Part shown: piece after piece, positions 43,503 to 52,559 of the stretch
Layout of the letters: the number at the start of each line of letters is the position of its first letter
How positions within the stretch are numbered: position 1 is the first letter of the stretch
Origin: Pseudomonas sp. ABC1
GTDB lineage: Bacteria; Pseudomonadota; Gammaproteobacteria; Pseudomonadales; Pseudomonadaceae
DNA length: 64,000 bases
Assembly (NCBI RefSeq): GCF_013395055.1
Contig: NZ_CP058349.1
Coordinates: 2,540,001-2,604,000 of the forward strand
Direction: 5' to 3'
Program-made: the position numbers and the translations under genes
Notes under the pieces: generated by a model
Seen by the model: the letters and a program-made list of their open reading frames with translations, nothing else
Databases searched by the model: none
What the model was told of the DNA's origin: nothing

Positions 43503-44417
43503 CTAGCGATCCTGCTCCTCGCGCAGCAAGGCCAGCAGGCTGTCCAGGCGGGTGCCTTCGAAGGCGACCAGGCGCCCTTCGATGAAGGTCTGGCGAGCCA
43601 GGCCTGTGAGTACCGCGCCTGGCGGCAACTCGACCTGCAGACGTACACCGCGCTCATAGGCACTGCGCACCGTACCGGCCCAGTCGATGGGGCGGCACAT
43701 GTTGTAGAGCAGATCGCTGCGGATGGCTTCGGGTTTGTCGAGGGCGCGCGCGTTGCTGCCACTCAGGTAACGCAGCCGGGGTGGGCGCAGGGTGATGCTG
43801 TCGAAGGCCCGTGCCAGCTCCTCGGCAGCCTTTTCCAGCAGCGGGCAGTGCGACGGGGTGCTGACGGCCAGGCGTCGTACACCGGAGGCTCCCTTCTGGC
43901 GCGCGGCTTCGCCAAGCTCGCGCATGGCCTGTTCCTCGCCGGACACGACCAGTTGTCGGGGCGCATTGACGTTGCCCAGGTAGATTTCCTGGCCACGCTC
44001 ACGTGCCTGTTCCAGCAGGGGTTCGAGATCGCCGATTTCCATTCCGAGGATGGCGGTCATGCCATATCCGGTGGGGTGGGCGTCGTGCATCAACTGTCCG
44101 CGCAATGCGACCAGGCGCAGTGCGTCATCGAAGTTCAGGCTGCCTGCCGCGACGGCAGCGGCATAGGCGCCGATCGACAGCCCGGCCGCGTAACCTTCCA
44201 GCACGCCAGCCTGTTCCAGGCGTTGTGCCGCGCAGACACCGGCGATCAGCAGGCAGAGTTGCACGGCTCGGGTCGAGCGCAGGGCCTCGGCGTTGTCCAG
44301 CCGTTCGACCGGCTCGCCCAGCACGGCGCTGCAATGGTCGAGAAAGTCATGTGGCAGGTCGCGCAACATGCCTTCACGTTGCGCGCCCTGGCCGGGAAAC
44401 GCGAACAGGGTACTCAT
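43503..44417 (-). CDS. mdcH: Malonate decarboxylase, malonyltransferase subunit (epsilon)
   Basis: A 304-residue malonyl-CoA:ACP-transacylase-like enzyme that loads malonate on the decarboxylase carrier protein. It begins MSTLFAFPGQGAQREGML, with the GLSIGAYAA serine elbow (S about 88), and a Ser/His-type active site region (STPSHCPLL). ATG 44417 overlaps the mdcG stop (ATGA). It is the last gene of the operon; no transporter gene follows. Confidence 0.94.
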   Translation of the reverse strand: MSTLFAFPGQGAQREGMLRDLPHDFLDHCSAVLGEPVERLDNAEALRSTRAVQLCLLIAGVCAAQRLEQAGVLEGYAAGLSIGAYAAAVAAGSLNFDDALRLVALRGQLMHDAHPTGYGMTAILGMEIGDLEPLLEQARERGQEIYLGNVNAPRQLVVSGEEQAMRELGEAARQKGASGVRRLAVSTPSHCPLLEKAAEELARAFDSITLRPPRLRYLSGSNARALDKPEAIRSDLLYNMCRPIDWAGTVRSAYERGVRLQVELPPGAVLTGLARQTFIEGRLVAFEGTRLDSLLALLREEQDR

Positions 44418-45019
44418 GGGCAATCCTCCCAGGGGTCGGTGCTCAGTCTTGGCCCTTCGCAGGTCTTGATCATGACCCGGCCCGCCTGCCCGGCCCATTC
44501 CGCCAGGGCCACGCCGCCAGCGGGGGTCTGCAATTGCACGTCGATGCGGCAGGCGGTATTGCGCAGGCTCTGTAGCAGTGTTTGCGCGACGGTGCGTGGC
44601 AGGCGTCGTTCGGTGCGCAGCAGCAGGTCGAGGTCGCTGCCGGTATGGGTGACGACCTGCCCGCTGGCCAGTTCGAAGGCGGCGCTGCCGGTAATGCCCC
44701 AGGCCAGCCCGATACGGTCGAGGACTGTCCGCGCCAGGCGTGCCGCATGCCACACCGGCAAGTCACGCGGGCGATCGCCGCAGGCTCGTAGTTGCTCCGG
44801 CATCAGGCTACGCGAGATATCCGCCAGGGGCATCCAGAATGCCAGGCGTTCGCCGCGACTGTTACCCCGCAGGCCTACGGCGACCAGGCCGTCGCGAGCG
44901 GGAGCGCGCCGCACGACGACCGGTGGTGCTGTTTCCAGCACCGTGCGACACCAGGCGGGCGCATCTTCCGGCAGGTGCCGGGCATGACACCCCCAGAGCA
45001 GATCGTGCGGGCGGTACAT
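44414..45019 (-). CDS. mdcG: Malonate decarboxylase holo-ACP synthase (phosphoribosyl-dephospho-CoA transferase)
   Basis: A 201-residue nucleotidyltransferase that attaches the 2'-(5''-phosphoribosyl)-3'-dephospho-CoA prosthetic group to the acyl carrier protein MdcC. The nucleotidyltransferase core GSDLDLLLR is at about residue 126. It lies between mdcE (4 bp gap) and mdcH (4 bp overlap). Start ATG 45019. Confidence 0.92.
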   Translation of the reverse strand: MYRPHDLLWGCHARHLPEDAPAWCRTVLETAPPVVVRRAPARDGLVAVGLRGNSRGERLAFWMPLADISRSLMPEQLRACGDRPRDLPVWHAARLARTVLDRIGLAWGITGSAAFELASGQVVTHTGSDLDLLLRTERRLPRTVAQTLLQSLRNTACRIDVQLQTPAGGVALAEWAGQAGRVMIKTCEGPRLSTDPWEDCP

Positions 45020-45023
45020 GGCG

Positions 45024-45821
45024 CTACCACTGCTCGCGCAGGCGCTCGCGCACCAGGCGCGACGATGCGCGGTTGGCAGCGTTCAGGCGGCTGGAGAGGT
45101 CCCGTGTGTGGTGATAGATATCGTCCAGTGCCTGGGCCAGTGTCTTGCGCACCAGTTCCAGATCGGCGGCCCCTGGCTGGCGTACATCGAGGATGCGCCA
45201 GAGCAGTCCGAGCGAGGCGTAGCTGTCGATGTCATAGGCCATCGGCGGGATCTGCCGCGCCAGCTCCTCCAGGGCTTCGACGCTGCGCAAGGTGATGCGC
45301 GCCGCCGACTCCTTGCCCATGGCATGCACCATCACCGCCGGGTCGCGCAGGGCGATCATGCGGTTGGCCTGGTAGCCGTGGGCGAGAAAGGCGCCGGACA
45401 TGGCCTTGCCGACCAGCAGGGCGATGACCGGGTGGCCCGCCTGGCGCGCCCGGGCGTAAGCATCAACGGCGCCTGCCAGGGACTGGTGGATGCCGAAGGC
45501 TTCCTCGCGGCGGCCATAGGCTTGGCTCGGGACGTCGACGATGGCGATCAGGGCGCGTTTCTGCGAGCCGCTGGCATCGGCTTCGATGGCCTGATCCACA
45601 GCCTTGCCCAGGCCCCAGCCTTCCAGCAGGCCGGTTTCGCCATTGCGTGCCCGTGGAAACGGGTTCTCGGCATCGGGTACCACCGCCAGGTAGCGCACCG
45701 GCTGGCCGTCCAGGGTGCTGTCGGCGACCCGCAGCGAAGCGGGCAGGCCTTCGATGCAGGGTGCTTGCCCGGCCAGTGCCTGGAACCAGTTGAGACCGCG
45801 TTGCTGTTGCTGTGTGCTCAT
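45024..45821 (-). CDS. mdcE: Malonate decarboxylase gamma subunit
   Basis: A 265-residue crotonase-fold carboxyltransferase-like subunit which pairs with the beta subunit to decarboxylate malonyl-S-ACP to acetyl-S-ACP. Recognisable stretches are NGETGLLEGWGLGKAVDQAI, IAIVDVPSQAYGRREE, and LLVGKAMSGAFLAHGYQANR. ATG 45821 overlaps the mdcD stop by 4 bp (ATGA). Confidence 0.94.
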   Translation of the reverse strand: MSTQQQQRGLNWFQALAGQAPCIEGLPASLRVADSTLDGQPVRYLAVVPDAENPFPRARNGETGLLEGWGLGKAVDQAIEADASGSQKRALIAIVDVPSQAYGRREEAFGIHQSLAGAVDAYARARQAGHPVIALLVGKAMSGAFLAHGYQANRMIALRDPAVMVHAMGKESAARITLRSVEALEELARQIPPMAYDIDSYASLGLLWRILDVRQPGAADLELVRKTLAQALDDIYHHTRDLSSRLNAANRASSRLVRERLREQW

Positions 45822-46669
45822 GGGCGCGCTCCTTGATAGGCCAGCCTGACGCCGGCGCCGTCGGCCTGGGTGGATGTATCGATGGCTTGCAGGCGTTCGA
45901 GGTACCAGGCATGGCGACGGCTGCGTTCCAGCGCGGGCTTGCCCTGGCGCAGCAGTTCGCTCAGCTCGTCGTGGATCGCCTGTACGTCGTCGTCGACATA
46001 ACGGTCGGCCAGGCCGCTGGCGTAGCGTTGCTCGCCACCGGTCAGGCTCCAGATGAAGGGGCGGTCGCGCGAGTCGTATTCCTCGACGCCGGCCTCCTGT
46101 TCGATCACCTGTGGCCCGTTCAGGCCCAGGCGGGCTTCGCGGGTGACCACCAGATAACTGCACAGTCCGGCGGCGATGCCCATGCCGCCGAAGCAGCCGA
46201 CGCTGCCGGCGATCAGGCCGATGACCGGCTGGTACTGGCGCAACTCGACAATGGCCGAGTGGATCTCTGCGATGGCAGCCAACCCGAGGTTGGCCTCCTG
46301 CAGGCGTACGCCACCGGTTTCCAGCAGCAGGATGGCGAGGGTCGGAATGCCCTGGCGGTTGTCTTCCACTGCCAGCTCCAGTGCCCCGGCGATCTTCGCC
46401 GCGCCCACTTCGCCCATGCTGCCGCCCTGGAAGTTGCCTTCGATGGCGGCGACCACGGCAGGCTTGCCGTCCAGGGTGCCTTTGGCGATGACCACGCCGT
46501 CGTCAGCCTGGGGCACCACGCCCTGGGCTGCGAGCCAGGGCGACATGATGCGTTGGAACGGATCGAGCAGTTCGCGGAAGCTGCCGCTGTCCAGCAGTGC
46601 CTGGATTCGCTGGCGCGCGCCCAGTTCGACGAAGCTGCGGCGTTGCAGCAGGGCGCTGTTATTGGTCAT
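45818..46669 (-). CDS. mdcD: Malonate decarboxylase beta subunit
   Basis: A 283-residue carboxyltransferase-type subunit that acts with MdcE. It has the crotonase-like features SMGEVGAAKIAGALELA, LLLETGGVRLQEANLGLAAI, and GSVGCFGGMGIAAGLCSYLV (oxyanion region). ATG 46669 (MTNNSALLQRRSF) overlaps the end of mdcC by 11 bp. Frame intact. Confidence 0.94.
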   Translation of the reverse strand: MTNNSALLQRRSFVELGARQRIQALLDSGSFRELLDPFQRIMSPWLAAQGVVPQADDGVVIAKGTLDGKPAVVAAIEGNFQGGSMGEVGAAKIAGALELAVEDNRQGIPTLAILLLETGGVRLQEANLGLAAIAEIHSAIVELRQYQPVIGLIAGSVGCFGGMGIAAGLCSYLVVTREARLGLNGPQVIEQEAGVEEYDSRDRPFIWSLTGGEQRYASGLADRYVDDDVQAIHDELSELLRQGKPALERSRRHAWYLERLQAIDTSTQADGAGVRLAYQGARP

Positions 46670-46967
46670 GGCCGATCTCCTCCAGCCCTTGTTCCAGGCG
46701 CAGGCGTACCACGCCTGGCGTGGCGCCGAAGTCATGGATATCGATGTTCAGCGCCGGTGGACGCTGCTCTTCGAACATACGCTCGAAGAGTTGTTGCCAG
46801 CGCGAGGCGCTGCCGTTCACCGAAGTCACCACCTGTATTTTCAGGCTGCCGTTCTCGCCCGGTTCGAGCAGGGCTTCGAGGTCGCCGGAGCCGACGCAGC
46901 CAACCAGGGCGCGTGCCTTGGCCGGTTCGCCAGCGGGAAAGACGAAGGACAGGGTTTCCATGTTCAC
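46659..46967 (-). CDS. mdcC: Malonate decarboxylase acyl carrier protein (delta)
   Basis: A 102-residue carrier protein bearing the phosphoribosyl-dephospho-CoA group. The N-terminus METLSFVFPAG is characteristic, and a conserved VGCVGSGDLE follows with the Ser that takes the prosthetic group (about 27). A start at 46961 (second Met) is equally possible. It overlaps mdcB by 4 bp or more. Confidence 0.92.
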   Translation of the reverse strand: MNMETLSFVFPAGEPAKARALVGCVGSGDLEALLEPGENGSLKIQVVTSVNGSASRWQQLFERMFEEQRPPALNIDIHDFGATPGVVRLRLEQGLEEIGHDQ

Positions 46968-47881
46968 GATCTCCCAGTCTGCGCCGGCATCTGTGCCAGG
47001 CGGTCGAGAAAAAGGGTGGCGGCCAGCAGGTCGGCGGCACCGCCAGGGGAGGCGCGCAGCGCCAGCATGTCGCGCTCCAGTTCGCGCAGTTGGCGACGGC
47101 CGGCCAGTTGTGCGCAGCCACCGGCCTGCAGCACTTTGCGCGCGCCTTGTTGCATGCTGTTCAGGCCGGCCATGCCGGCGCGGTGCAGCACGCAGGTGTC
47201 GGGCAAGGTGGTCATGATCGCCAGCAGGGCATCAAGCTGGGCGTTCTGCTCACCCGCCGCATTGGCACGGCTGCGGCGCAGTTGCACCAGGCCGTGCTGG
47301 ATAACGGCGGGAAAGCCTTGCTGAGCCTGTTCGCGTGCGCCGGGGACACCGTAGCGGCGCCGTACTTCGGCGCCATGGCTGCCCTGTCGCACGGGCAGCG
47401 CGGGATCATCCAGCCTTGCCAGTGTTGCGGCCCGTGCAGCGACGGCGGTGGGTTCAAGGTCATCGGGGCGTATGGCGGCGGCACTGCTCAACAGCCCCAG
47501 GGCCCAGATCGCCCCTCGGTGTGTATTCACGCCGCCGGTCACGCCCAGCATACGGGTTTCGCCTTCGCGACCGAGCCGGCCCACGGTAGCCCGCAGGGCG
47601 CTGTCCAGAGCGGTGTGTTGCTGCGCCGCCTCGGCCATGGCCCGGAAGGTCGGCCACAGTGAATGTGCCGAGTCGATCATCAGCGCCAGGTGCAGGTCGT
47701 CGTGCGCCCCGCTGCCGCGCCGGTCGACCAGTCCGGGCTTGGGCGACAGGTTGGCCTCGTCGAGCAATGCCTGCACGGCGAGGTCGGCCAGGCGTTCAGC
47801 CAGGCTGGGCGAGGCCTGGGTTCTCAGGCGCGGACGAGACGTTGGCCCGTCAGTGGGGAGGGTTGCGATCAGTGCGCTCAT
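46964..47881 (-). CDS. mdcB: Triphosphoribosyl-dephospho-CoA synthase
   Basis: A 305-residue CitG-family enzyme making the precursor of the MdcC prosthetic group from ATP and dephospho-CoA. Motifs are SPKPGLVDRRGSGAHDDL (about residue 50), MLGVTGGVNTHRGAIWALGLL, and FSPGG-like SPGGAADLLAATLFL at the end. ATG 47881 overlaps the mdcA stop (TGATG). It is the second gene of the operon. Confidence 0.94.
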   Translation of the reverse strand: MSALIATLPTDGPTSRPRLRTQASPSLAERLADLAVQALLDEANLSPKPGLVDRRGSGAHDDLHLALMIDSAHSLWPTFRAMAEAAQQHTALDSALRATVGRLGREGETRMLGVTGGVNTHRGAIWALGLLSSAAAIRPDDLEPTAVAARAATLARLDDPALPVRQGSHGAEVRRRYGVPGAREQAQQGFPAVIQHGLVQLRRSRANAAGEQNAQLDALLAIMTTLPDTCVLHRAGMAGLNSMQQGARKVLQAGGCAQLAGRRQLRELERDMLALRASPGGAADLLAATLFLDRLAQMPAQTGRS

Positions 47882-49548
47882 CACCAACTCCTGAATTTGC
47901 CTGGCGGGTTGTAGAGGCCACCGGACCACTCGACCAGTTCGGCGATGCTTTTCGCCGCCAGCAGTTCGCGGCTGGCATCGGTGCGGCGAATGCCGAGGTC
48001 TTCCGGCAGCGCGATCAGACCCTCGCGGCGCATGCGTGCGGTGTCCTTCGGATCGTGGCGCTGACCGATGCTGGTGATACCGGCAACCGCGGCGATCATC
48101 GCCTGGCGCTCTTCCAGCGAGCGGGCCTTGTACAGGTAGGCGATGCCTTCCTCGGTCAGCAGGTGGGTGACGTCGTCGCCGTAGATCATGATCGGCGCCA
48201 GCGGCATGCCGGCCTTCTTCGCCACGTCGACCGCGTCGAGGCGTTCGACGAAGGTGGGTTTGCCGCCTTCCTGGTAGGTTTCGACCATCTGCACCACCAG
48301 CTTCTTGCCGCGCTCCAGCAGGGTCACGGGGCCTTCGCCACCTGGTGTGGCCATGTCCAGCCAGGCTGGGGTGCTGTGGCGACGGCCGCGTGGGTCATGG
48401 CCCATGTTCGGTGCGCCACCGAAGCCGGCCAGGCGGCCACGGGTGACGGTGGAGGAGTGGCCATCGCCGTCCACTTGCAGGGTGGCGCCGATGAACAGGT
48501 CCACCGCGTATTGCCCAGCCAACTGGCACATCATGCGGTTGGAGCGCATCGAGCCGTCGCGGCCGGTGAAGAACACGTCCGGGCGCTGGGCAATGTAGTC
48601 CTCCATGCCCAGCTCGGTGCCGAAACAGTGCACGCTCTCGACCCAGCCGGTCTCGATGGCGGGAATCAGCGTCGGGTGCGGGTTGAGGGTCCAGTTGCGG
48701 CAGATCTTGCCCTTGAGCCCGAGCTTCTCGCCGTAGGTCGGCAGGATCAGCTCGATGGCGGCGGTGTTGAAGCCGATGCCGTGGTTGAGCGACTGCACGT
48801 TGTGCTTTTCGTAGATGCCACGGATCGCCATCATCGCCATCAGTACGTGCACCGGCTTGATGTGGCGCGGGTCGCGGGTGAACAGCGGCTCGATGTAGAA
48901 GGGCTTGTCCGCCACCACCACGAAGTCCACCCAGGAGGCCGGAATGTCCACGCGGGGCAGTTCGTCGACGATCTCGTTGACCTGGAAGATGACGATGCCG
49001 TCACTGAAGGCGGTCGGCTCGACCAGTGCCGGGGTGTCCTCGGTACTTGGCCCGGTGTAGATGTTGCCGTGGCGGTCGGCCTGGAAGCCGGCGACCAGCG
49101 CGACGTTGGGGATGAGGTCCACCAGCAGCCGCGAATAGAGTTCGATATAGGTATGGATGGCGCCGACTTCCAATTGCCCGTCTTCCAGCAACTGGCTGAT
49201 GCGCAGGCTCTGCGGACCGGCGAAGGAGAAGTCGAGCTTACGCGCGATGCCACGCTCGAACAGGTCGAGGTGTTCGGCGCGACTGACGCTGGGCATGATC
49301 ATGTGCAGATCGTGCAGGCGCTGCGGATCGACCTTGGCCAGAGAGCGGGAGAGGAAGTCCGCCTGTTTCTGGTTATTGCCTTCCAGTACCACACGATCAC
49401 CGGGGGCGATCAGGGCTTCGAGTGCGGCGACGATCCTGTCACTGGGCAGGACCACACCATCGGCGAGCGCGCGTACCTGATCGATCCGTCGTGCTTTCTC
49501 GGCACGGCGCCGCGACCATTGCGGCGGTGGGGATATTGTTGTTGTCAT
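47881..49548 (-). CDS. mdcA: Malonate decarboxylase alpha subunit (acetyl-S-ACP:malonate ACP transferase)
   Basis: A 555-residue CoA-transferase-like subunit that swaps acetate for malonate on the carrier protein. It begins MTTTISPPPQWSRRRAEKA, with VLEGNNQKQADFLSRSL, the catalytic-type NWTLNPHPTLIPAIETGW and ESVHCFGTELGMEDYIAQRP following. Start ATG 49548. It is the first gene of the operon mdcABCDEGH; the order A-B-C-D-E-G-H equals the known pseudomonad gene set, apart from missing L/M and R. Confidence 0.95.
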   Translation of the reverse strand: MTTTISPPPQWSRRRAEKARRIDQVRALADGVVLPSDRIVAALEALIAPGDRVVLEGNNQKQADFLSRSLAKVDPQRLHDLHMIMPSVSRAEHLDLFERGIARKLDFSFAGPQSLRISQLLEDGQLEVGAIHTYIELYSRLLVDLIPNVALVAGFQADRHGNIYTGPSTEDTPALVEPTAFSDGIVIFQVNEIVDELPRVDIPASWVDFVVVADKPFYIEPLFTRDPRHIKPVHVLMAMMAIRGIYEKHNVQSLNHGIGFNTAAIELILPTYGEKLGLKGKICRNWTLNPHPTLIPAIETGWVESVHCFGTELGMEDYIAQRPDVFFTGRDGSMRSNRMMCQLAGQYAVDLFIGATLQVDGDGHSSTVTRGRLAGFGGAPNMGHDPRGRRHSTPAWLDMATPGGEGPVTLLERGKKLVVQMVETYQEGGKPTFVERLDAVDVAKKAGMPLAPIMIYGDDVTHLLTEEGIAYLYKARSLEERQAMIAAVAGITSIGQRHDPKDTARMRREGLIALPEDLGIRRTDASRELLAAKSIAELVEWSGGLYNPPGKFRSW

Positions 49549-49761
49549 GACGACTCCACTGTTTCCGCTATGTGGAGCGCACTTTAGAAAGTCGGCTCGG
49601 GTGCCATCAATCAAGCAGGGCGGGTGATTATTAACTTTTGGGTAATTGTTCCGAAATGCTCGTGCATAGCGTGATGCAGTTCTCGTTTCCGGACTTTTCC
49701 ATTTGCCCCGTCCCTGCTTGCCACTTAGGTTCGAACGGCCCACTGCAGCAGGGACACTGCC
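49549..49761. other. Divergent promoter region of the mdc operon and the nuclease gene
   Basis: This 213-bp AT-richer gap (ATTATTAACTTTTGGGTAAT near 49626) separates mdcA from the divergent Rpn-family gene. It would carry both promoters. I see no clear LysR-type box. Confidence 0.55.
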
Positions 49762-50643
49762 ATGACAGCCCTACTCGATCCCAAGAACGACTTCGTCTTC
49801 AAGCGGCTCTTCGTGGGGGCGCCGGAGATATTGGCGGACCTGATCAACGCCGTGCGCAGTGCCGCGCCCCCCATCGAAGTATTGGAAATCCTCAATCCGA
49901 ACATCGAGCCCGGCGAGTTGCATGGCAAATTCATCGTATTGGATATCCTCGCCCGCGACCCGCAAGGTCACCGCTACAACATCGAGATGCAGGTGCGCCG
50001 CCATGCAGACTACAGCTTGCGCAGCCTCTACTACCTGGCCCGCACCCTCGGCCAGCAATTGCACAAGGGCGATGACTACAGTGACCTGAAACCGGTGGTT
50101 GGCATCCACCTGATGGATTTCGAGTCATTCCCCGAAGCGCAAGCCCACTGGCATTTCGAACTGCGCGATCGCCTGCATCCACACGTCAGGATCGACGGGC
50201 TACACTTGCACTTGATCGAGCTGCCCAAGGCCGATCGCCTGGGATGTTCGCTCAACGGAGCCTTGGCAGACTGGGTTGCCTATTTCGAACACTGGCAGGA
50301 GGAGAGCGTCATGCAAGGTATCCAGCACCCACCTGTACGACAGGCCCTGGAAGAACTCCAGCAACTGTCCGACGATGCCGAAGCACGGCGCCTGGCGTTC
50401 GTCCGCGAACGCGCGTTGCGTGACGAACTCAGCGAACTCCGTGCCGCCCGTGCAGAAGGCAGGGAAACTGGCCGGGATGAGGGGCGTATCGCCTTGCTGG
50501 AGAAGCAATTAGGCCTGAAGTTTGGCCCATTGCCGGAGGCGATTCGGGAACGGTTGCACGGTGCCGGCCGGGATGAACTGGAGTTATGGGCCGAGCGTGT
50601 GCTGTTCGTGGAGCAGATGGACGCCGTATTCGCCGAGGCATGA
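49762..50643 (+). CDS. Rpn/YhgA-family PD-(D/E)XK nuclease (recombination-promoting type)
   Basis: A 293-residue protein. It begins with the family signature MTALLDPKNDFVFKRLFVG, followed by the nuclease core VLDILARDPQGHRYNIEMQV (Asp ... Glu-x-Gln, about residues 60-78). The C-terminal ~70 residues are a helical charged region (ARAEGRETGRDEGRIALLEKQ) as usual in the family. Relatives in E. coli (RpnA-E) cut DNA and promote RecA-independent recombination; some serve in phage defence. It has no visible partner and lies where a mdcR regulator usually is. Confidence 0.85.
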   Translation: MTALLDPKNDFVFKRLFVGAPEILADLINAVRSAAPPIEVLEILNPNIEPGELHGKFIVLDILARDPQGHRYNIEMQVRRHADYSLRSLYYLARTLGQQLHKGDDYSDLKPVVGIHLMDFESFPEAQAHWHFELRDRLHPHVRIDGLHLHLIELPKADRLGCSLNGALADWVAYFEHWQEESVMQGIQHPPVRQALEELQQLSDDAEARRLAFVRERALRDELSELRAARAEGRETGRDEGRIALLEKQLGLKFGPLPEAIRERLHGAGRDELELWAERVLFVEQMDAVFAEA

Positions 50644-50684
50644 CGTGTGATCGTCATGCCCACCGCCTTTGACGCTCCCAGCCG

Positions 50685-51056
50685 TCAGAGCATCAACCGT
50701 ACCACTGACTCGTCCGGATCGCGTGAGCGCCCGGCGCGCTCCAGTTCGGCGAGGTAGTCGGCCCACAGGCTTTCCTGGCGGGTGGCCAGTTCGTACAGGT
50801 AGTCCCAGCTGTAGAGGCCGCTGTCGTGGCCGTCGTCGAAGATCAGCTTCAAGGCATAGTTGCCCGCTGGCTCCAGACCGGTCAGGGCGACGTTCTGCTT
50901 GCCGTATTGCAGCACCGGGTTGCCGTGTCCCTGGACTTCCGCCGAGGGCGAATGCACGCGCAGGAATTCGGCACCCAGGTGGTAGCGGTCCTGGCCGTAT
51001 TGCAGTTCCAGGGTCTTCGAAGCCTTGTGCAGCTTGATGGCGGAGGGAATACGCAT
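50685..51056 (-). CDS. DUF971 protein (gamma-butyrobetaine hydroxylase-like N-terminal domain)
   Basis: A 123-residue protein. Features are the PSAIKLHKASKTLELQYGQ start, the beta-rich YHLGAEFLRVHSPSAE, and the DDGHDSGLYSWDYLYEL signature. It follows hslU in the same direction, as in other pseudomonads. The function is unknown; related domains bind metals or act as iron-sulfur assembly accessory. Start ATG 51056. Confidence 0.9.
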   Translation of the reverse strand: MRIPSAIKLHKASKTLELQYGQDRYHLGAEFLRVHSPSAEVQGHGNPVLQYGKQNVALTGLEPAGNYALKLIFDDGHDSGLYSWDYLYELATRQESLWADYLAELERAGRSRDPDESVVRLML

Positions 51057-51090
51057 GAAATGGATGCCGAAAAGAGCGCAGAAGGCTGAA

Positions 51091-51128
51091 GGCTGAACGG
51101 AAATCGATGTCCCGTCCAGCGTTCAGCC
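51091..51128 (-). terminator. Possible hairpin between hslU and the DUF971 gene
   Basis: GGCTGAACG (51091-51099) pairs with CGTTCAGCC (51120-51128), a 9-bp stem with a 20-base loop. There is no T-tract on the minus strand, so it may modulate rather than stop read-through. Confidence 0.4.
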
Positions 51129-51144
51129 CATGGCGACCAGCGGT

Positions 51145-52488
51145 TTAGAGGATATAGCGCGACAGGTCTTCGTCCTGTGCCAGTTCACCGAGGTGGCTGT
51201 TGACGTAGGCCAGGTCGATGCGGATGGCTTCACCGTTCTGCTGGCCGGCGAGGTCGGCGGCGCTGAAGGACACCTCTTCCAGCAGACGCTCCAGCAGGGT
51301 GTGCAGACGGCGGGCACCGATGTTCTCGGTCTTCTCGTTGACCTGCCAGGCGATCTCGGCGATGCGCTTGATGCCGTCCTCGGCAAACTCGATGTGCAGG
51401 CCCTCGGTCTTCAGCAGCTCGCGGTACTGCTCGGTCAACGAGGCGTGCGGCTCGGTCAGGATACGCTCGAAGTCCTGCGGGCTCAGCGCCTTGAGTTCGA
51501 CGCGGATCGGCAGACGCCCCTGCAACTCAGGCACCAGGTCGCTGGGTTTGGACAGGTGGAAGGCGCCCGAGGCGATGAAGAGGATATGGTCGGTCTTGAC
51601 CATGCCCAGCTTGGTGTTGACCGTGCTGCCCTCGATCAGCGGCAACAGGTCGCGCTGTACGCCTTCACGGGACACGTCGGCGCCACCGGTGTTGCCGCGC
51701 TTGGCCACCTTGTCGATTTCGTCGATGAAGACGATGCCGTTCTGCTCCACCGCCTCCAGGGCGCGGGCCTTGAGTTCTTCCTCGTTGACCAGGCGTGCGG
51801 CTTCCTCGTCACGCACCAGCTTGAGCGCATCCTTGATCTTCAGTTTGCGGCTCTTCTTCTTGCCCTTGCCCATGTTGGAGAACAGGTTCTGCAACTGGCT
51901 GGTCATTTCCTCCATGCCGGGCGGCGACATGATCTCCACGCCTGCTGGTGTCTCGGCGACCTCGATGTCGATTTCCTTGTCGTCGAGCTGGCCTTCGCGC
52001 AGGCGCTTGCGGAACAACTGGCGAGTGTTCGAGTCGGTCGGCGTTGCTGCTTCCTCGCCGAAGCCGGTGGGGCGGGCGCCGGGCAGCAGGGCATCGAGGA
52101 TGCGCTCTTCGGCGGCGTCCTCGGCGCGGTGGCGCATCTTCTGCACTTCCTGTTCGCGCAGCATTTTCAGCGCGGCATCGGCCAGGTCGCGGATGATCGA
52201 TTCGACATCGCGGCCGACGTAGCCGACCTCGGTGAACTTGGTCGCCTCGACCTTGATGAACGGCGCATTGGCCAGGCGTGCCAGGCGCCGGGCGATCTCG
52301 GTCTTGCCGACGCCGGTCGGGCCGATCATCAGGATGTTCTTCGGTGTGACCTCCGGGCGCAGTTCGGGGGCGAGCTGCATGCGCCGCCAGCGGTTGCGCA
52401 GGGCGATGGCCACGGCGCGCTTGGCGTCATCCTGGCCGATGATGTGGCGGTTGAGTTCGTGGACGATCTCGCGGGGTGTCATGGACAT
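51145..52488 (-). CDS. hslU: ATP-dependent protease ATPase subunit HslU
   Basis: A 447-residue AAA+ unfoldase that feeds HslV. Walker A is GPTGVGKTE (about residue 57-65), Walker B is IVFIDEID, and the intermediate domain is about 110-245. The C-terminal tail EDLSRYIL is the known HslV-activating end. It starts at ATG 52488 (GGAG upstream) and follows hslV by 71 bp. Length and motifs are normal. Confidence 0.97.
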   Translation of the reverse strand: MSMTPREIVHELNRHIIGQDDAKRAVAIALRNRWRRMQLAPELRPEVTPKNILMIGPTGVGKTEIARRLARLANAPFIKVEATKFTEVGYVGRDVESIIRDLADAALKMLREQEVQKMRHRAEDAAEERILDALLPGARPTGFGEEAATPTDSNTRQLFRKRLREGQLDDKEIDIEVAETPAGVEIMSPPGMEEMTSQLQNLFSNMGKGKKKSRKLKIKDALKLVRDEEAARLVNEEELKARALEAVEQNGIVFIDEIDKVAKRGNTGGADVSREGVQRDLLPLIEGSTVNTKLGMVKTDHILFIASGAFHLSKPSDLVPELQGRLPIRVELKALSPQDFERILTEPHASLTEQYRELLKTEGLHIEFAEDGIKRIAEIAWQVNEKTENIGARRLHTLLERLLEEVSFSAADLAGQQNGEAIRIDLAYVNSHLGELAQDEDLSRYIL

Positions 52489-52559
52489 GCAGGTACTCCA
52501 GGGCCGGGCGTGCGGGGCGATTGTTCACGATCTGGCGGGGCGAGACCGTGATGGGGTGC

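Noticed and set aside
47659..49587. 642-codon plus-strand frame
   Set aside because: Mirror of mdcA; the Asp/His/Gly-rich translation is a typical antisense artefact.
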